From NCBI RefSeq assembly GCF_002420705.1, contig NZ_DIIM01000029.1, positions 82,406 to 100,979 of the forward strand: a stretch of 18,574 bases of DNA, given 5' to 3'. Position numbers and translations under genes: made by a program. Below are positions 12,472-18,574 of this stretch, in pieces. Positions within the stretch are counted from its first letter, which is position 1, and every line of letters starts with the position of its first letter. The DNA is from Sphingobacterium sp. UBA5670. GTDB lineage: Bacteria > Bacteroidota > Bacteroidia > Sphingobacteriales > Sphingobacteriaceae. The notes beneath the pieces are model-generated. The model was given only the letters and a program-made list of their open reading frames with translations, was not told the DNA's origin and searched no databases.

Positions 12472-13278
12472 TTATGCCTCAAATTGTTTTGCAATTTCTT
12501 GTCTGAAAGCTTCTTTTCCGACTGTCAGACGTCGTTCATATAACGCATTTGCATCCTGGCCTGCGAGATAACGTACTTGATCTTTATTGTCCGTTGCGGC
12601 TTCATAAACAACATGAGCAATCTGCTCTGCCGTGGAAGCGTTTTGCATCATCAGATCCATTTGTTCCAGGACCTTGTTTTCGATATTTTCATAGTCGGGA
12701 TTTCGATTCATATCTAAGGAACGGCCAGCAAAATCTGTAGCAATTCCACCTGGCGCTACAGTTTTGATCGATATCCCGAATTTTTTTAATTCAAAGGACA
12801 TGCTTTCGCTCCACCCTTCCAAAGCGAATTTTGTCGCATGATAAAGCGAGTGCAGTGGGAATCCCATAAATCCACCAATGGATGTGGTTGAAATAAATAA
12901 ACCACTTTTCTGTGCTCTAAAATGTGGAATAAAGGCTTGTGTAACCCGCAGTACACCCAGCAGATTGGTATTGATCTGACGAAGTATTTTTTCGTCACTT
13001 AGCTTTTCAAATGCACCCATTAATCCATAACCGGCATTATTGAAAACCACATCAATTTTAGCTAGCGAAGTAGCTTTCTCTACGGTTTCTTTAATCTGTT
13101 TAAGATCAGTTACATCTAATTGTAATAGGGTAACATTTTCGAGTTCAGTAAGTTCTGTCTCATTTGCGATATTGCGCATTGTTGCGATCACATTCCAGCC
13201 CTCTTGCTGAAATAGTCTGGCAGTTGCTTTTCCCAGACCGGAAGAAGCTCCTGTAATAAAAATTGTCTTTTGCATCAT
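12472..13278 (-). CDS. SDR family NAD(P)-dependent oxidoreductase (second SDR-AraC pair)
   Basis: This is a classical short-chain dehydrogenase of 268 residues from the start used here. The Rossmann motif TGASSGLG is at residues 9-16, Asp55 sits in LDVTD, NNAGYG is at 80-85, Ser133 in STTSIGG is the likely catalytic serine, and YHATK gives Tyr146 and Lys150. PGGIATDF follows. The frame is open 55 codons further upstream. That extension shows no SDR features and covers the likely operator region, so the double ATG at 13273-13278 was preferred; either Met could be used. The substrate is unknown. It resembles the SDR at 7333-8172 only distantly, so the two are not a recent duplication. Confidence 0.92.
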   Translation of the reverse strand: MMQKTIFITGASSGLGKATARLFQQEGWNVIATMRNIANETELTELENVTLLQLDVTDLKQIKETVEKATSLAKIDVVFNNAGYGLMGAFEKLSDEKILRQINTNLLGVLRVTQAFIPHFRAQKSGLFISTTSIGGFMGFPLHSLYHATKFALEGWSESMSFELKKFGISIKTVAPGGIATDFAGRSLDMNRNPDYENIENKVLEQMDLMMQNASTAEQIAHVVYEAATDNKDQVRYLAGQDANALYERRLTVGKEAFRQEIAKQFEA

Positions 13279-13329
13279 GTTGTTGTCTAATTCGATAATA
13301 CAAAAGTCAGGAGAATGCTCAGGGTATCT

Positions 13330-13363
13330 GTTGCCAAATTGAGCTTGGTTGTAGCCAAAATGA
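13330..13363 (-). promoter_or_regulatory. Candidate AraC-type operator: 13-bp direct repeat at 21-bp pitch
   Basis: GTTGCCAAATTGA (13330-13342) and GTAGCCAAAATGA (13351-13363) match at 11 of 13 positions and are offset by exactly 21 bp. That places both copies on the same DNA face, as in known AraC-family operators. They lie 52-85 nt upstream of the SDR-2 start codon. AraC-2, encoded in the same cluster, is the obvious candidate regulator. Confidence 0.5.
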
Positions 13364-13735
13364 CGAATGCTAGTTTTGTTCGTCTTTTTTCGTTGATTGG
13401 AAATCCCTTGCTGTCGTGCCGTGAACAGCTCATTAAACTTCACAAGTCGTCAAACTTTTTAAGCACCCCTTAGACAAGGAAATCCCATAATGTTTAATCG
13501 GAAACGGGGTAAATGGGCTGGGGATATTCCGTCCACTCTTGTCCGCGCATAAGCTATTCAATTTAATGTGAATAAAAGGAGGAATACAGTGGCCTAGACA
13601 AAGTTGGGAAATATACGGTTTACCTCATTAAACATTAGGCAAGTTAATTTGTTATTTTTATCGTATCTTATCAAAAATTGTCGACTTGAATTTCTTGTGG
13701 ATCGAAGCAATTTATCCGAAAGAAAAATAAATATT
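13364..13735. other. Divergent intergenic region between SDR-2 and the phytochrome-like kinase
   Basis: About 370 nt hold no convincing gene. The forward frame from the kinase stays open to a TTG at 13604, and the leftward frame from the SDR gene to an ATG at 13443, but neither extension looks coding. A Shine-Dalgarno-like AAAAGGAGG at 13574-13582 has no usable start codon at the proper distance. I could not find a clean promoter for the kinase. Confidence 0.5.
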
Positions 13736-15895
13736 ATGTGTAATATGGCCGCGATGAGCATTATCCCACTGCAATCAATTAATATGCAATCATTTGGCCA
13801 TCTGGTCGTAAGCACGTTGGATCTCAAGATTGTAGCAGTCAGCAACAACCTCAGTAATTTGACTGGAGATGATCATTGCTACAAACTTGGCGGTTGTCTG
13901 AAAGATTTTGTTAGCTCTTGTTTTAATACTTCCGCTTTAGAAATCCAACAGGCTATTTATGAAATTGCCAGTCTTCATTCGCCACGCAGATTGCTTCTTC
14001 ATGAGATCGATGGTGTGGTCTATTATGTCAGTATCTATGTTTTTGAAAGGCATTTATACATGGAATGGGAACGACAGTACCATAAAGCTGTTCAGGCATC
14101 GGAAATGAACGAGATTGGATTTTTGTTTGAGCAAAATTATCTTGATACCTGGGAGCCCCTTTGTCGCTCCATCCGCCAGCTGATTGATTTTGACCGGGTG
14201 GCGATTCTTCAGATTCTCGACACGGGTAAAAGCCACATCATTGCCGAATCGCGGTCATCGATTTTACCATCGCTATTAGGTCAACATTTTGCTGAAAATT
14301 TTATGCCTACGGAAGTAATGCATAATTATACGGAACGTGCATACTTGTACAACCCTGATATTTATCTTCCAGATCAAATATTGACTGCAATGGAAGAGGT
14401 CGACTTAGCCTCTTGCCTTTTCAGGAAACTACCCGATGTACATCGGTATTATATGACAACCGTGGGAGTTGCTGCCGGATTGTTTTTACGGATTGTTATA
14501 GATGGCCAATTCTGGGGCTTGGTCCTGGCGCATAACAGGATGCCAAAAATGGTAGACCTTCAAAAACGTAAGCTATGTAGCTTTATTGTTCAAAATGCTG
14601 CCAGTAAAGAAGAAGGTATGGGGAAAAAGAGACTCCTTCAATATCAGTCAAAAATTGAAGATGTTGAACAGGAGTTAAAGTCTACCCTTTTAGAAAGTAC
14701 AACGATCCATTCGGGATTAATACAGAATATCCTAGCACTTAACCAGGTATTGCATGCCGATGGTGCAGCCCTTTATCTTCAAGGAGATATCTTCTCGCAC
14801 GGAATTGAAATAAACGACAACCAGATCGAAAACATCGTATCGTTATTTAATGAACAAGCTAAGCGTCCATTATGGAAAGACTGTAATTTCAGGGAAAAAC
14901 ACGGTGAAAAAGTTAGTGGTATATTACCTTTTGCTGGACTTCTTATACTCAAGCTCGACGATGATGACGATCATTTTATTCTTTGGTTCCGCAAAGAATC
15001 CCTGACATCAGAACTTCAATTTGATTCGAAACTGGAGCATGGAGTACATACGGAAACACCTAATTCGTATCATATATGGGAGAAAATGGTTTGTGATTGT
15101 GCCGTCCCCTGGGATGCTAATGATATCGGGTATGCCTTGCGTTTACACAAGTTGGTTAACGAAATAGTTATTTCCCGTGCGCGGGAAAAGGAACGTATGC
15201 AGAATGAGCTTATTTCAGTAAATAACGAACTGGAGATGCTCAATTTTACGCTTTCCCATGATCTCAAAAACCCTTTATCGTTGATCAAAATGGGCGCGCA
15301 ATATATGGAGAGTGTAGATGCCCTAGCCGACGATCTACGAAAAAAATGGTGTCTTAATTTGCTTAAAGGAGTAGATGATATCGAAAATCTCCTTAACTGC
15401 GCTTTAAATTTAAGCCAGGCCCATAGCTATCAGTATGAAAAAGAAGCTATCATTGTAGCTCCAATGATACGTGCCCTGTGTCGTGAGGCAAAGTTACTTT
15501 ACAATTGTCCGCATTGTGAGTTCCATTTTGGTCAACTGCTTCCTGTCTGTGGAGAAAAAGGTGTACTTTATCAGGTCTTTCTAAATTTGATTGGAAATGC
15601 TGTCAAATATTCCGCCTCGGCTCCCAACCCTATTATTGCCATTACAAGTGAAAAAGATCATGAGAGTTTACGATACTATATTGAAGATAATGGAATAGGG
15701 ATTCCGGATGAACAGCTCCCACGTATTTTTGATATTTTTGTCCGGGCAACGAATGCCTCAAATCATGATGGTACTGGGATTGGACTGGGATTGGTAAAAC
15801 GTATTGTAGAAAGACTCGGCGGGCGGGTAGCCATCGAGAGTAAGGAAGGGACGGGTACAAAAGTGATTTTAGTATTTCCTTCGAATTGTTCATAG
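13736..15895 (+). CDS. Phytochrome-family sensor histidine kinase with a degenerate bilin pocket
   Basis: This is a soluble sensor kinase of 719 residues with the bacteriophytochrome order PAS (about 8-106), GAF (125-290), PHY (325-480), HisKA (His508 in SHDLKNP) and HATPase (N box NLIGNAVKYS 617-626, DNGIGI 651-656, GTGIGLGL 679-686). The family match is clear from FDRV (152-155), LPDVHRYY, IDGQFWGLVLAH, ADGAALYL and LWFRKE-type segments. Residues contacting biliverdin differ: the PASDIP motif reads FAENFMP (Asp to Phe189), the DRVMxY Tyr is Leu158, the PRxSF tongue reads TPNSY (Arg to Pro), and no Cys aligns with the attachment Cys. His236, His266 and Arg230 are kept. It probably senses something other than light, or binds bilin abnormally. 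The ATG at 13736 was preferred over a TTG at 13604; ATGs at 13745 and 13754 are alternatives that would remove Cys2. Confidence 0.88.
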   Translation: MCNMAAMSIIPLQSINMQSFGHLVVSTLDLKIVAVSNNLSNLTGDDHCYKLGGCLKDFVSSCFNTSALEIQQAIYEIASLHSPRRLLLHEIDGVVYYVSIYVFERHLYMEWERQYHKAVQASEMNEIGFLFEQNYLDTWEPLCRSIRQLIDFDRVAILQILDTGKSHIIAESRSSILPSLLGQHFAENFMPTEVMHNYTERAYLYNPDIYLPDQILTAMEEVDLASCLFRKLPDVHRYYMTTVGVAAGLFLRIVIDGQFWGLVLAHNRMPKMVDLQKRKLCSFIVQNAASKEEGMGKKRLLQYQSKIEDVEQELKSTLLESTTIHSGLIQNILALNQVLHADGAALYLQGDIFSHGIEINDNQIENIVSLFNEQAKRPLWKDCNFREKHGEKVSGILPFAGLLILKLDDDDDHFILWFRKESLTSELQFDSKLEHGVHTETPNSYHIWEKMVCDCAVPWDANDIGYALRLHKLVNEIVISRAREKERMQNELISVNNELEMLNFTLSHDLKNPLSLIKMGAQYMESVDALADDLRKKWCLNLLKGVDDIENLLNCALNLSQAHSYQYEKEAIIVAPMIRALCREAKLLYNCPHCEFHFGQLLPVCGEKGVLYQVFLNLIGNAVKYSASAPNPIIAITSEKDHESLRYYIEDNGIGIPDEQLPRIFDIFVRATNASNHDGTGIGLGLVKRIVERLGGRVAIESKEGTGTKVILVFPSNCS

Positions 15896-16316
15896 AACAA
15901 TAGCATCTTTATCTGTCACCATGAGAATCCATGGGTTGGAGCAACACCAGATAGATCTTATTCTAGGGCAAAAAAAATATCAGATTTGAGAGATAGACAA
16001 TAGGAGTGCTAAATCCTATTAAGCGTTTATACGTAAATTATTGGAATTACTACTTCAATTTTTAAATTGTAGATAAGGAATATTGCTGGAGAAAACCTAT
16101 TATATACAGTGCTATACCTCCTGAAGCAACAAAGCAAGGAAAATTATAGTCGCTAGGATACTTTCAGTGCCTCACAGCGATAAACAACAGAGTGGAAGGA
16201 AAGTAAGTATGGCATCCGATTTGATTATTTTTTTGTAGATTTAACAAACTACCTAGGGGATAGAATTAAAATTAATAAGGGCGAAATCATCCATTGCCTT
16301 CTAAATATAGATAGAT
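15896..16316. other. 421-nt non-coding gap between the phytochrome-like kinase and the receiver gene
   Basis: No ORF with coding character is seen on either strand. The only structure I could support is an inverted repeat AATAGGA (15999-16005) / TCCTATT (16014-16020) with an 8-nt spacer and no T-run. No intrinsic terminator follows the kinase and no TAnnTTTG box precedes the receiver. The length is unusual for a kinase-receiver pair and could hide a promoter or small RNA. Confidence 0.5.
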
Positions 16317-16685
16317 ATGAGAAGAAAGATTTTTATTTGTGATGATGACAAAAATATTGTAGAAATGCTTGAGATGGTGCTTGGTGAGTTTACAGAAGCA
16401 ACTATCCTTTCGGAAACAGATAGCCGAAAAGCATTCGCCCGTTTAGCGATAGAAAATCCGGATATATTGTTGGTTGACATTTCCATGCCTATTGTTTCCG
16501 GCGATCAATTGATTAGACAAATTAGGGATGACATGAGCATCAGTTCTATGTTTATTATCTGCATGTCGGCAAATCTAATGGGCGAACAGATCGCCATAAA
16601 TGCTGGGGCAGATGTTTATCTTGCAAAACCATTTGACATGAGCCAGCTTTTAAGCCTTATCGGGGGGGCGGCGCAGACAGGATAA
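16317..16685 (+). CDS. Single-domain response regulator (CheY-like receiver)
   Basis: This is a stand-alone receiver domain of 122 residues that would accept phosphate from a histidine kinase and signal by protein contact, since no output domain is attached. Conserved residues are present: the acidic cluster Asp9-Asp11, phospho-acceptor Asp54 in LLVDISMP, switch Ser84 in CMSAN, Tyr101 and Lys104 in YLAKPF. It sits 22 nt upstream of the PAS-PAS-GAF kinase, likely in one operon, and 421 nt after the phytochrome-like kinase. Bacteriophytochromes are often paired with single-domain receivers of this kind, so either kinase could be its partner. No Shine-Dalgarno sequence is evident. Confidence 0.94.
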   Translation: MRRKIFICDDDKNIVEMLEMVLGEFTEATILSETDSRKAFARLAIENPDILLVDISMPIVSGDQLIRQIRDDMSISSMFIICMSANLMGEQIAINAGADVYLAKPFDMSQLLSLIGGAAQTG

Positions 16686-16707
16686 GAATTTATCTTCATC
16701 AATTATT

Positions 16708-18574
16708 ATGAACAAATTTTCACATCGGGACATTCAAGATATTCACGATTTAAACAATATCCCGATCGTGTCAATCGATTCGAGCGGTCTTATTACCTAT
16801 GGAAACAGCTCAGCTCTTCGTTTACTGGGCATTGAAAAAACCGATTTAGGCAAAAGAGATCTATTTCCTTTTTTTAAAAAAACGCATTCAGGGGAACTAT
16901 TCTACCGAACATTGCTAACAGGAATTCCTGTAACAAACACGGTGGCCAATATTCAGGTAGATAAAGAAGAATATCATGTAGCATTTTTCTCCCATTGGAT
17001 AGAAGACGTAAATGGAATCTGCTTAATTTATTTGTTCTTCCAAAATATCGCTACGCTGGAAAAAAGTGAAAATTTATCTGTAAAGCAGGAATTGAAGTTT
17101 GAAAAATTATTGATAGAAAGCAAAGAGCGCCAGGCAAGGCTTGCTGCAATCGTAAATACATCAGACGATGCGATAGTGAGCAAAAATTTGCAGGGCGTGA
17201 TTACGAGCTGGAATCATGCCGCTAGGGTTCTGTTTGGTCATACCGAAGCCGAAGCATTGGGTAAGCACATTTCATTTATTATCCCGCCAGAACGTCTTCA
17301 AGAGGAAGAATTGATTATCAATAAAATAAAAAATAGCGAACGGATTGCGCATTTTGAGACGATGCGATTATGTAAAAATGGAAAACAGATTTCCGTCTCC
17401 TTATCAATTTCTCCAATTATAGACGAAACTGGAAAAATTATTGGAGCGTCAAAAATCGCACGGGATATTTCCCGGCAGAAGGAATTTGAAGAAAAACTGC
17501 AACGTTACACCTCCCATGTGGAGACATTGAACACGATGAGTAAACTGGTTTCAGAAAGCTTGGAGATCAATGAAATACTTCAACGTGTGATAGATGCCTC
17601 TGCTAAAATTATCGGTGCTGGTTTTGGTATATTCTCCTATCAACCCAGAGATTCAACTCAAGAACAGCAAGTACAGTTTGCCTGTGCTGGACAAATGGGA
17701 AATTTTGAAAAGGGCTTCCGCAAAGCTGTTGTTGATGATTTATTTAATTCGTTGGATATGGAAAGTCACATAAAGGATCTTGCTAAGGGAGGATCGAATA
17801 TTGAGAGCTTTCTTTCTATACCTGTAATATCAAAATCAGGCGATGTGGTTGGGCAGCTTGTTTTTGGACACGAGGATGAAAACCGATTTAATGAAGACCA
17901 TGAAAAATTGCTCGTCGGTATTGCTACTTTAGCGAATACGGCGTTAGAAAACGCAACACTCTACGAGGAGATTCGAAGCCTCAACGCAAAAAAAGACGAA
18001 TTTATTGGGCTTGCAAGTCACGAATTAAAAACCCCAATTACTAGTTTGAAGGGGTTTCTGCAGTTTATTAGTATGCGTATGGTGGAAGGAGATAGCAACA
18101 AAGTTATCATCAATAAAGCCTTGCAACAGACGAATAGATTGTCTTCCTTAGTAAGTGACATGCTTGATGTAGCCCGGATTGAAACAGGCCATTTACCACT
18201 TTTCCGCTTATCTTTCGATGTGGTAGAAATGGTTAAGGAAGTCATCGAACAGATTCAATATGCTGCTAGTTCCCACCTGATAACTTTCCATAGTGAAAAA
18301 CCTTCATATAGGATATTTGGTGATAGGCAAAGGTTAGAGCAGGTCGTGATTAATTTGCTCAATAATGCCATTAAATATTCGCCAGAAGCTAATCTCGTAA
18401 AAGTAAGTGTTCTGGAGCAGGAGGGTTGTTGTGTCTTGCAGGTTGAGGATTTTGGTATGGGCATTTCCCCGGAACAACAAGGTCATATCTTTTCCCGGTT
18501 TTACAGGGCAGCGGATATTACTTCCAATATCTCGGGTTTTGGAATAGGTGTATATATTAGTAAAGACATTGTGG
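16708..18574 (+). CDS. PAS-PAS-GAF sensor histidine kinase (3' end beyond the window)
   Basis: Translation from the ATG at 16708 stays open to the window end, giving 622 residues without a stop. There is no membrane span, so it is a cytoplasmic sensor. The order is PAS-1 (about 16-112), a coiled linker (118-145), PAS-2 (146-258, with DAIVSKNLQGVITSWNHAA and the PAC end IGASKIARDIS), GAF (275-420) and HisKA with phospho-acceptor His438 in LASHELKTP. The HATPase shows its N box (NLLNNAIKYSP 549-559), DFGMGI (581-586) and GFGIGVYIS (610-618). Little is missing except the very C-terminus, unless a receiver or other domain follows. It lies 22 nt behind the receiver gene and is the probable operon partner. 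The signal is unknown. Confidence 0.93.
   Translation, partial: MNKFSHRDIQDIHDLNNIPIVSIDSSGLITYGNSSALRLLGIEKTDLGKRDLFPFFKKTHSGELFYRTLLTGIPVTNTVANIQVDKEEYHVAFFSHWIEDVNGICLIYLFFQNIATLEKSENLSVKQELKFEKLLIESKERQARLAAIVNTSDDAIVSKNLQGVITSWNHAARVLFGHTEAEALGKHISFIIPPERLQEEELIINKIKNSERIAHFETMRLCKNGKQISVSLSISPIIDETGKIIGASKIARDISRQKEFEEKLQRYTSHVETLNTMSKLVSESLEINEILQRVIDASAKIIGAGFGIFSYQPRDSTQEQQVQFACAGQMGNFEKGFRKAVVDDLFNSLDMESHIKDLAKGGSNIESFLSIPVISKSGDVVGQLVFGHEDENRFNEDHEKLLVGIATLANTALENATLYEEIRSLNAKKDEFIGLASHELKTPITSLKGFLQFISMRMVEGDSNKVIINKALQQTNRLSSLVSDMLDVARIETGHLPLFRLSFDVVEMVKEVIEQIQYAASSHLITFHSEKPSYRIFGDRQRLEQVVINLLNNAIKYSPEANLVKVSVLEQEGCCVLQVEDFGMGISPEQQGHIFSRFYRAADITSNISGFGIGVYISKDIV

Noticed and set aside
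12408..12494. 29-residue N-terminal extension of AraC-2
   Set aside because: It would run across the perfect hairpin at 12437-12460 and overlap the SDR-2 stop. The inner ATG has a nearby GAGG and gives a normal family length.
13279..13443. 55-residue N-terminal extension of the second SDR
   Set aside because: SDRs of this kind begin a few residues before the TGxxxGxG motif. The extension has no family features and covers the likely operator repeat.
13604..13735. TTG start giving a 763-residue phytochrome-like kinase
   Set aside because: The 44 extra residues do not resemble a phytochrome N-terminus, the start is a TTG, and the Shine-Dalgarno-like AAAAGGAGG at 13574-13582 is about 21 nt away, too far to serve it.
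15999..16020. Inverted repeat AATAGGA/TCCTATT as terminator of the phytochrome-like kinase
   Set aside because: It lies about 100 nt past the stop, has a weak 7-bp AT-rich stem and no T-run.
1..18574. CRISPR arrays, tRNA or rRNA genes, insertion sequences
   Set aside because: No regularly spaced repeats, cloverleaf-like segments, transposase motifs or terminal inverted repeats with target duplications were found by reading both strands.

Overview
The window looks like chromosomal DNA of a Bacteroidota bacterium, most likely of the Sphingobacteriaceae (Sphingobacterium type). Base composition is moderate, most start codons lack a Shine-Dalgarno sequence, several upstream regions carry TAnnTTTG-like -7 boxes, and the gene families fit (NEW3/ABC-2 operons, SDR genes paired with AraC regulators, front-end-type desaturase, S41 peptidase without PDZ). 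The genus is inferred from gene style, not proven. I see no rRNA, tRNA, CRISPR array, transposase or integrase.

Layout. Positions 1-21 hold only the first seven codons of a leftward gene. Positions 224-3056 (minus strand) are a three-gene operon: a membrane-anchored NEW3-domain protein, an ABC ATPase and an ABC-2 permease. It has a candidate promoter and a concentric dyad in front and a strong intrinsic terminator (151-178) behind. Positions 3264-4076 (minus) carry a 96-residue unknown protein and an Hsp20 small heat-shock protein, separated by a perfect terminator hairpin. The 422-nt stretch 4077-4498 has heat-shock-promoter-like palindromes and an orphan plus-strand terminator. Positions 4499-5560 (minus) encode a three-histidine-box fatty acid desaturase. 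A divergent 275-nt region then leads to a plus-strand block of aldehyde dehydrogenase, SDR oxidoreductase and AraC-family regulator (5836-9153). The AraC gene runs tail to tail, with abutting stop codons, into an S41 peptidase (9154-10164, minus). Next come a small unknown membrane protein (10371-10814, plus), a small lipoprotein (10898-11365, minus) and a second AraC/SDR pair in the opposite orientation (11496-13278, minus).

The right end (13736-18574, plus) is a signalling cluster: a phytochrome-family histidine kinase, a stand-alone CheY-like receiver, and a PAS-PAS-GAF histidine kinase that runs off the window. The phytochrome-like kinase keeps the PAS-GAF-PHY-HisKA-HATPase layout. It has lost several residues that hold the bilin, including both partners of the GAF Asp / PHY-tongue Arg salt bridge. 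It may therefore be a blind or repurposed phytochrome, and it is the most interesting object here.

How the genes work together (inference): the two SDR-AraC pairs look like self-contained modules in which the regulator controls the neighbouring oxidoreductase. The second pair has a 13-bp direct repeat with exactly 21-bp pitch in front of its SDR gene, the geometry expected of an AraC-family operator. The receiver and the second kinase, 22 nt apart, probably form one operon. The phytochrome-like kinase has no receiver of its own and could signal through that receiver.
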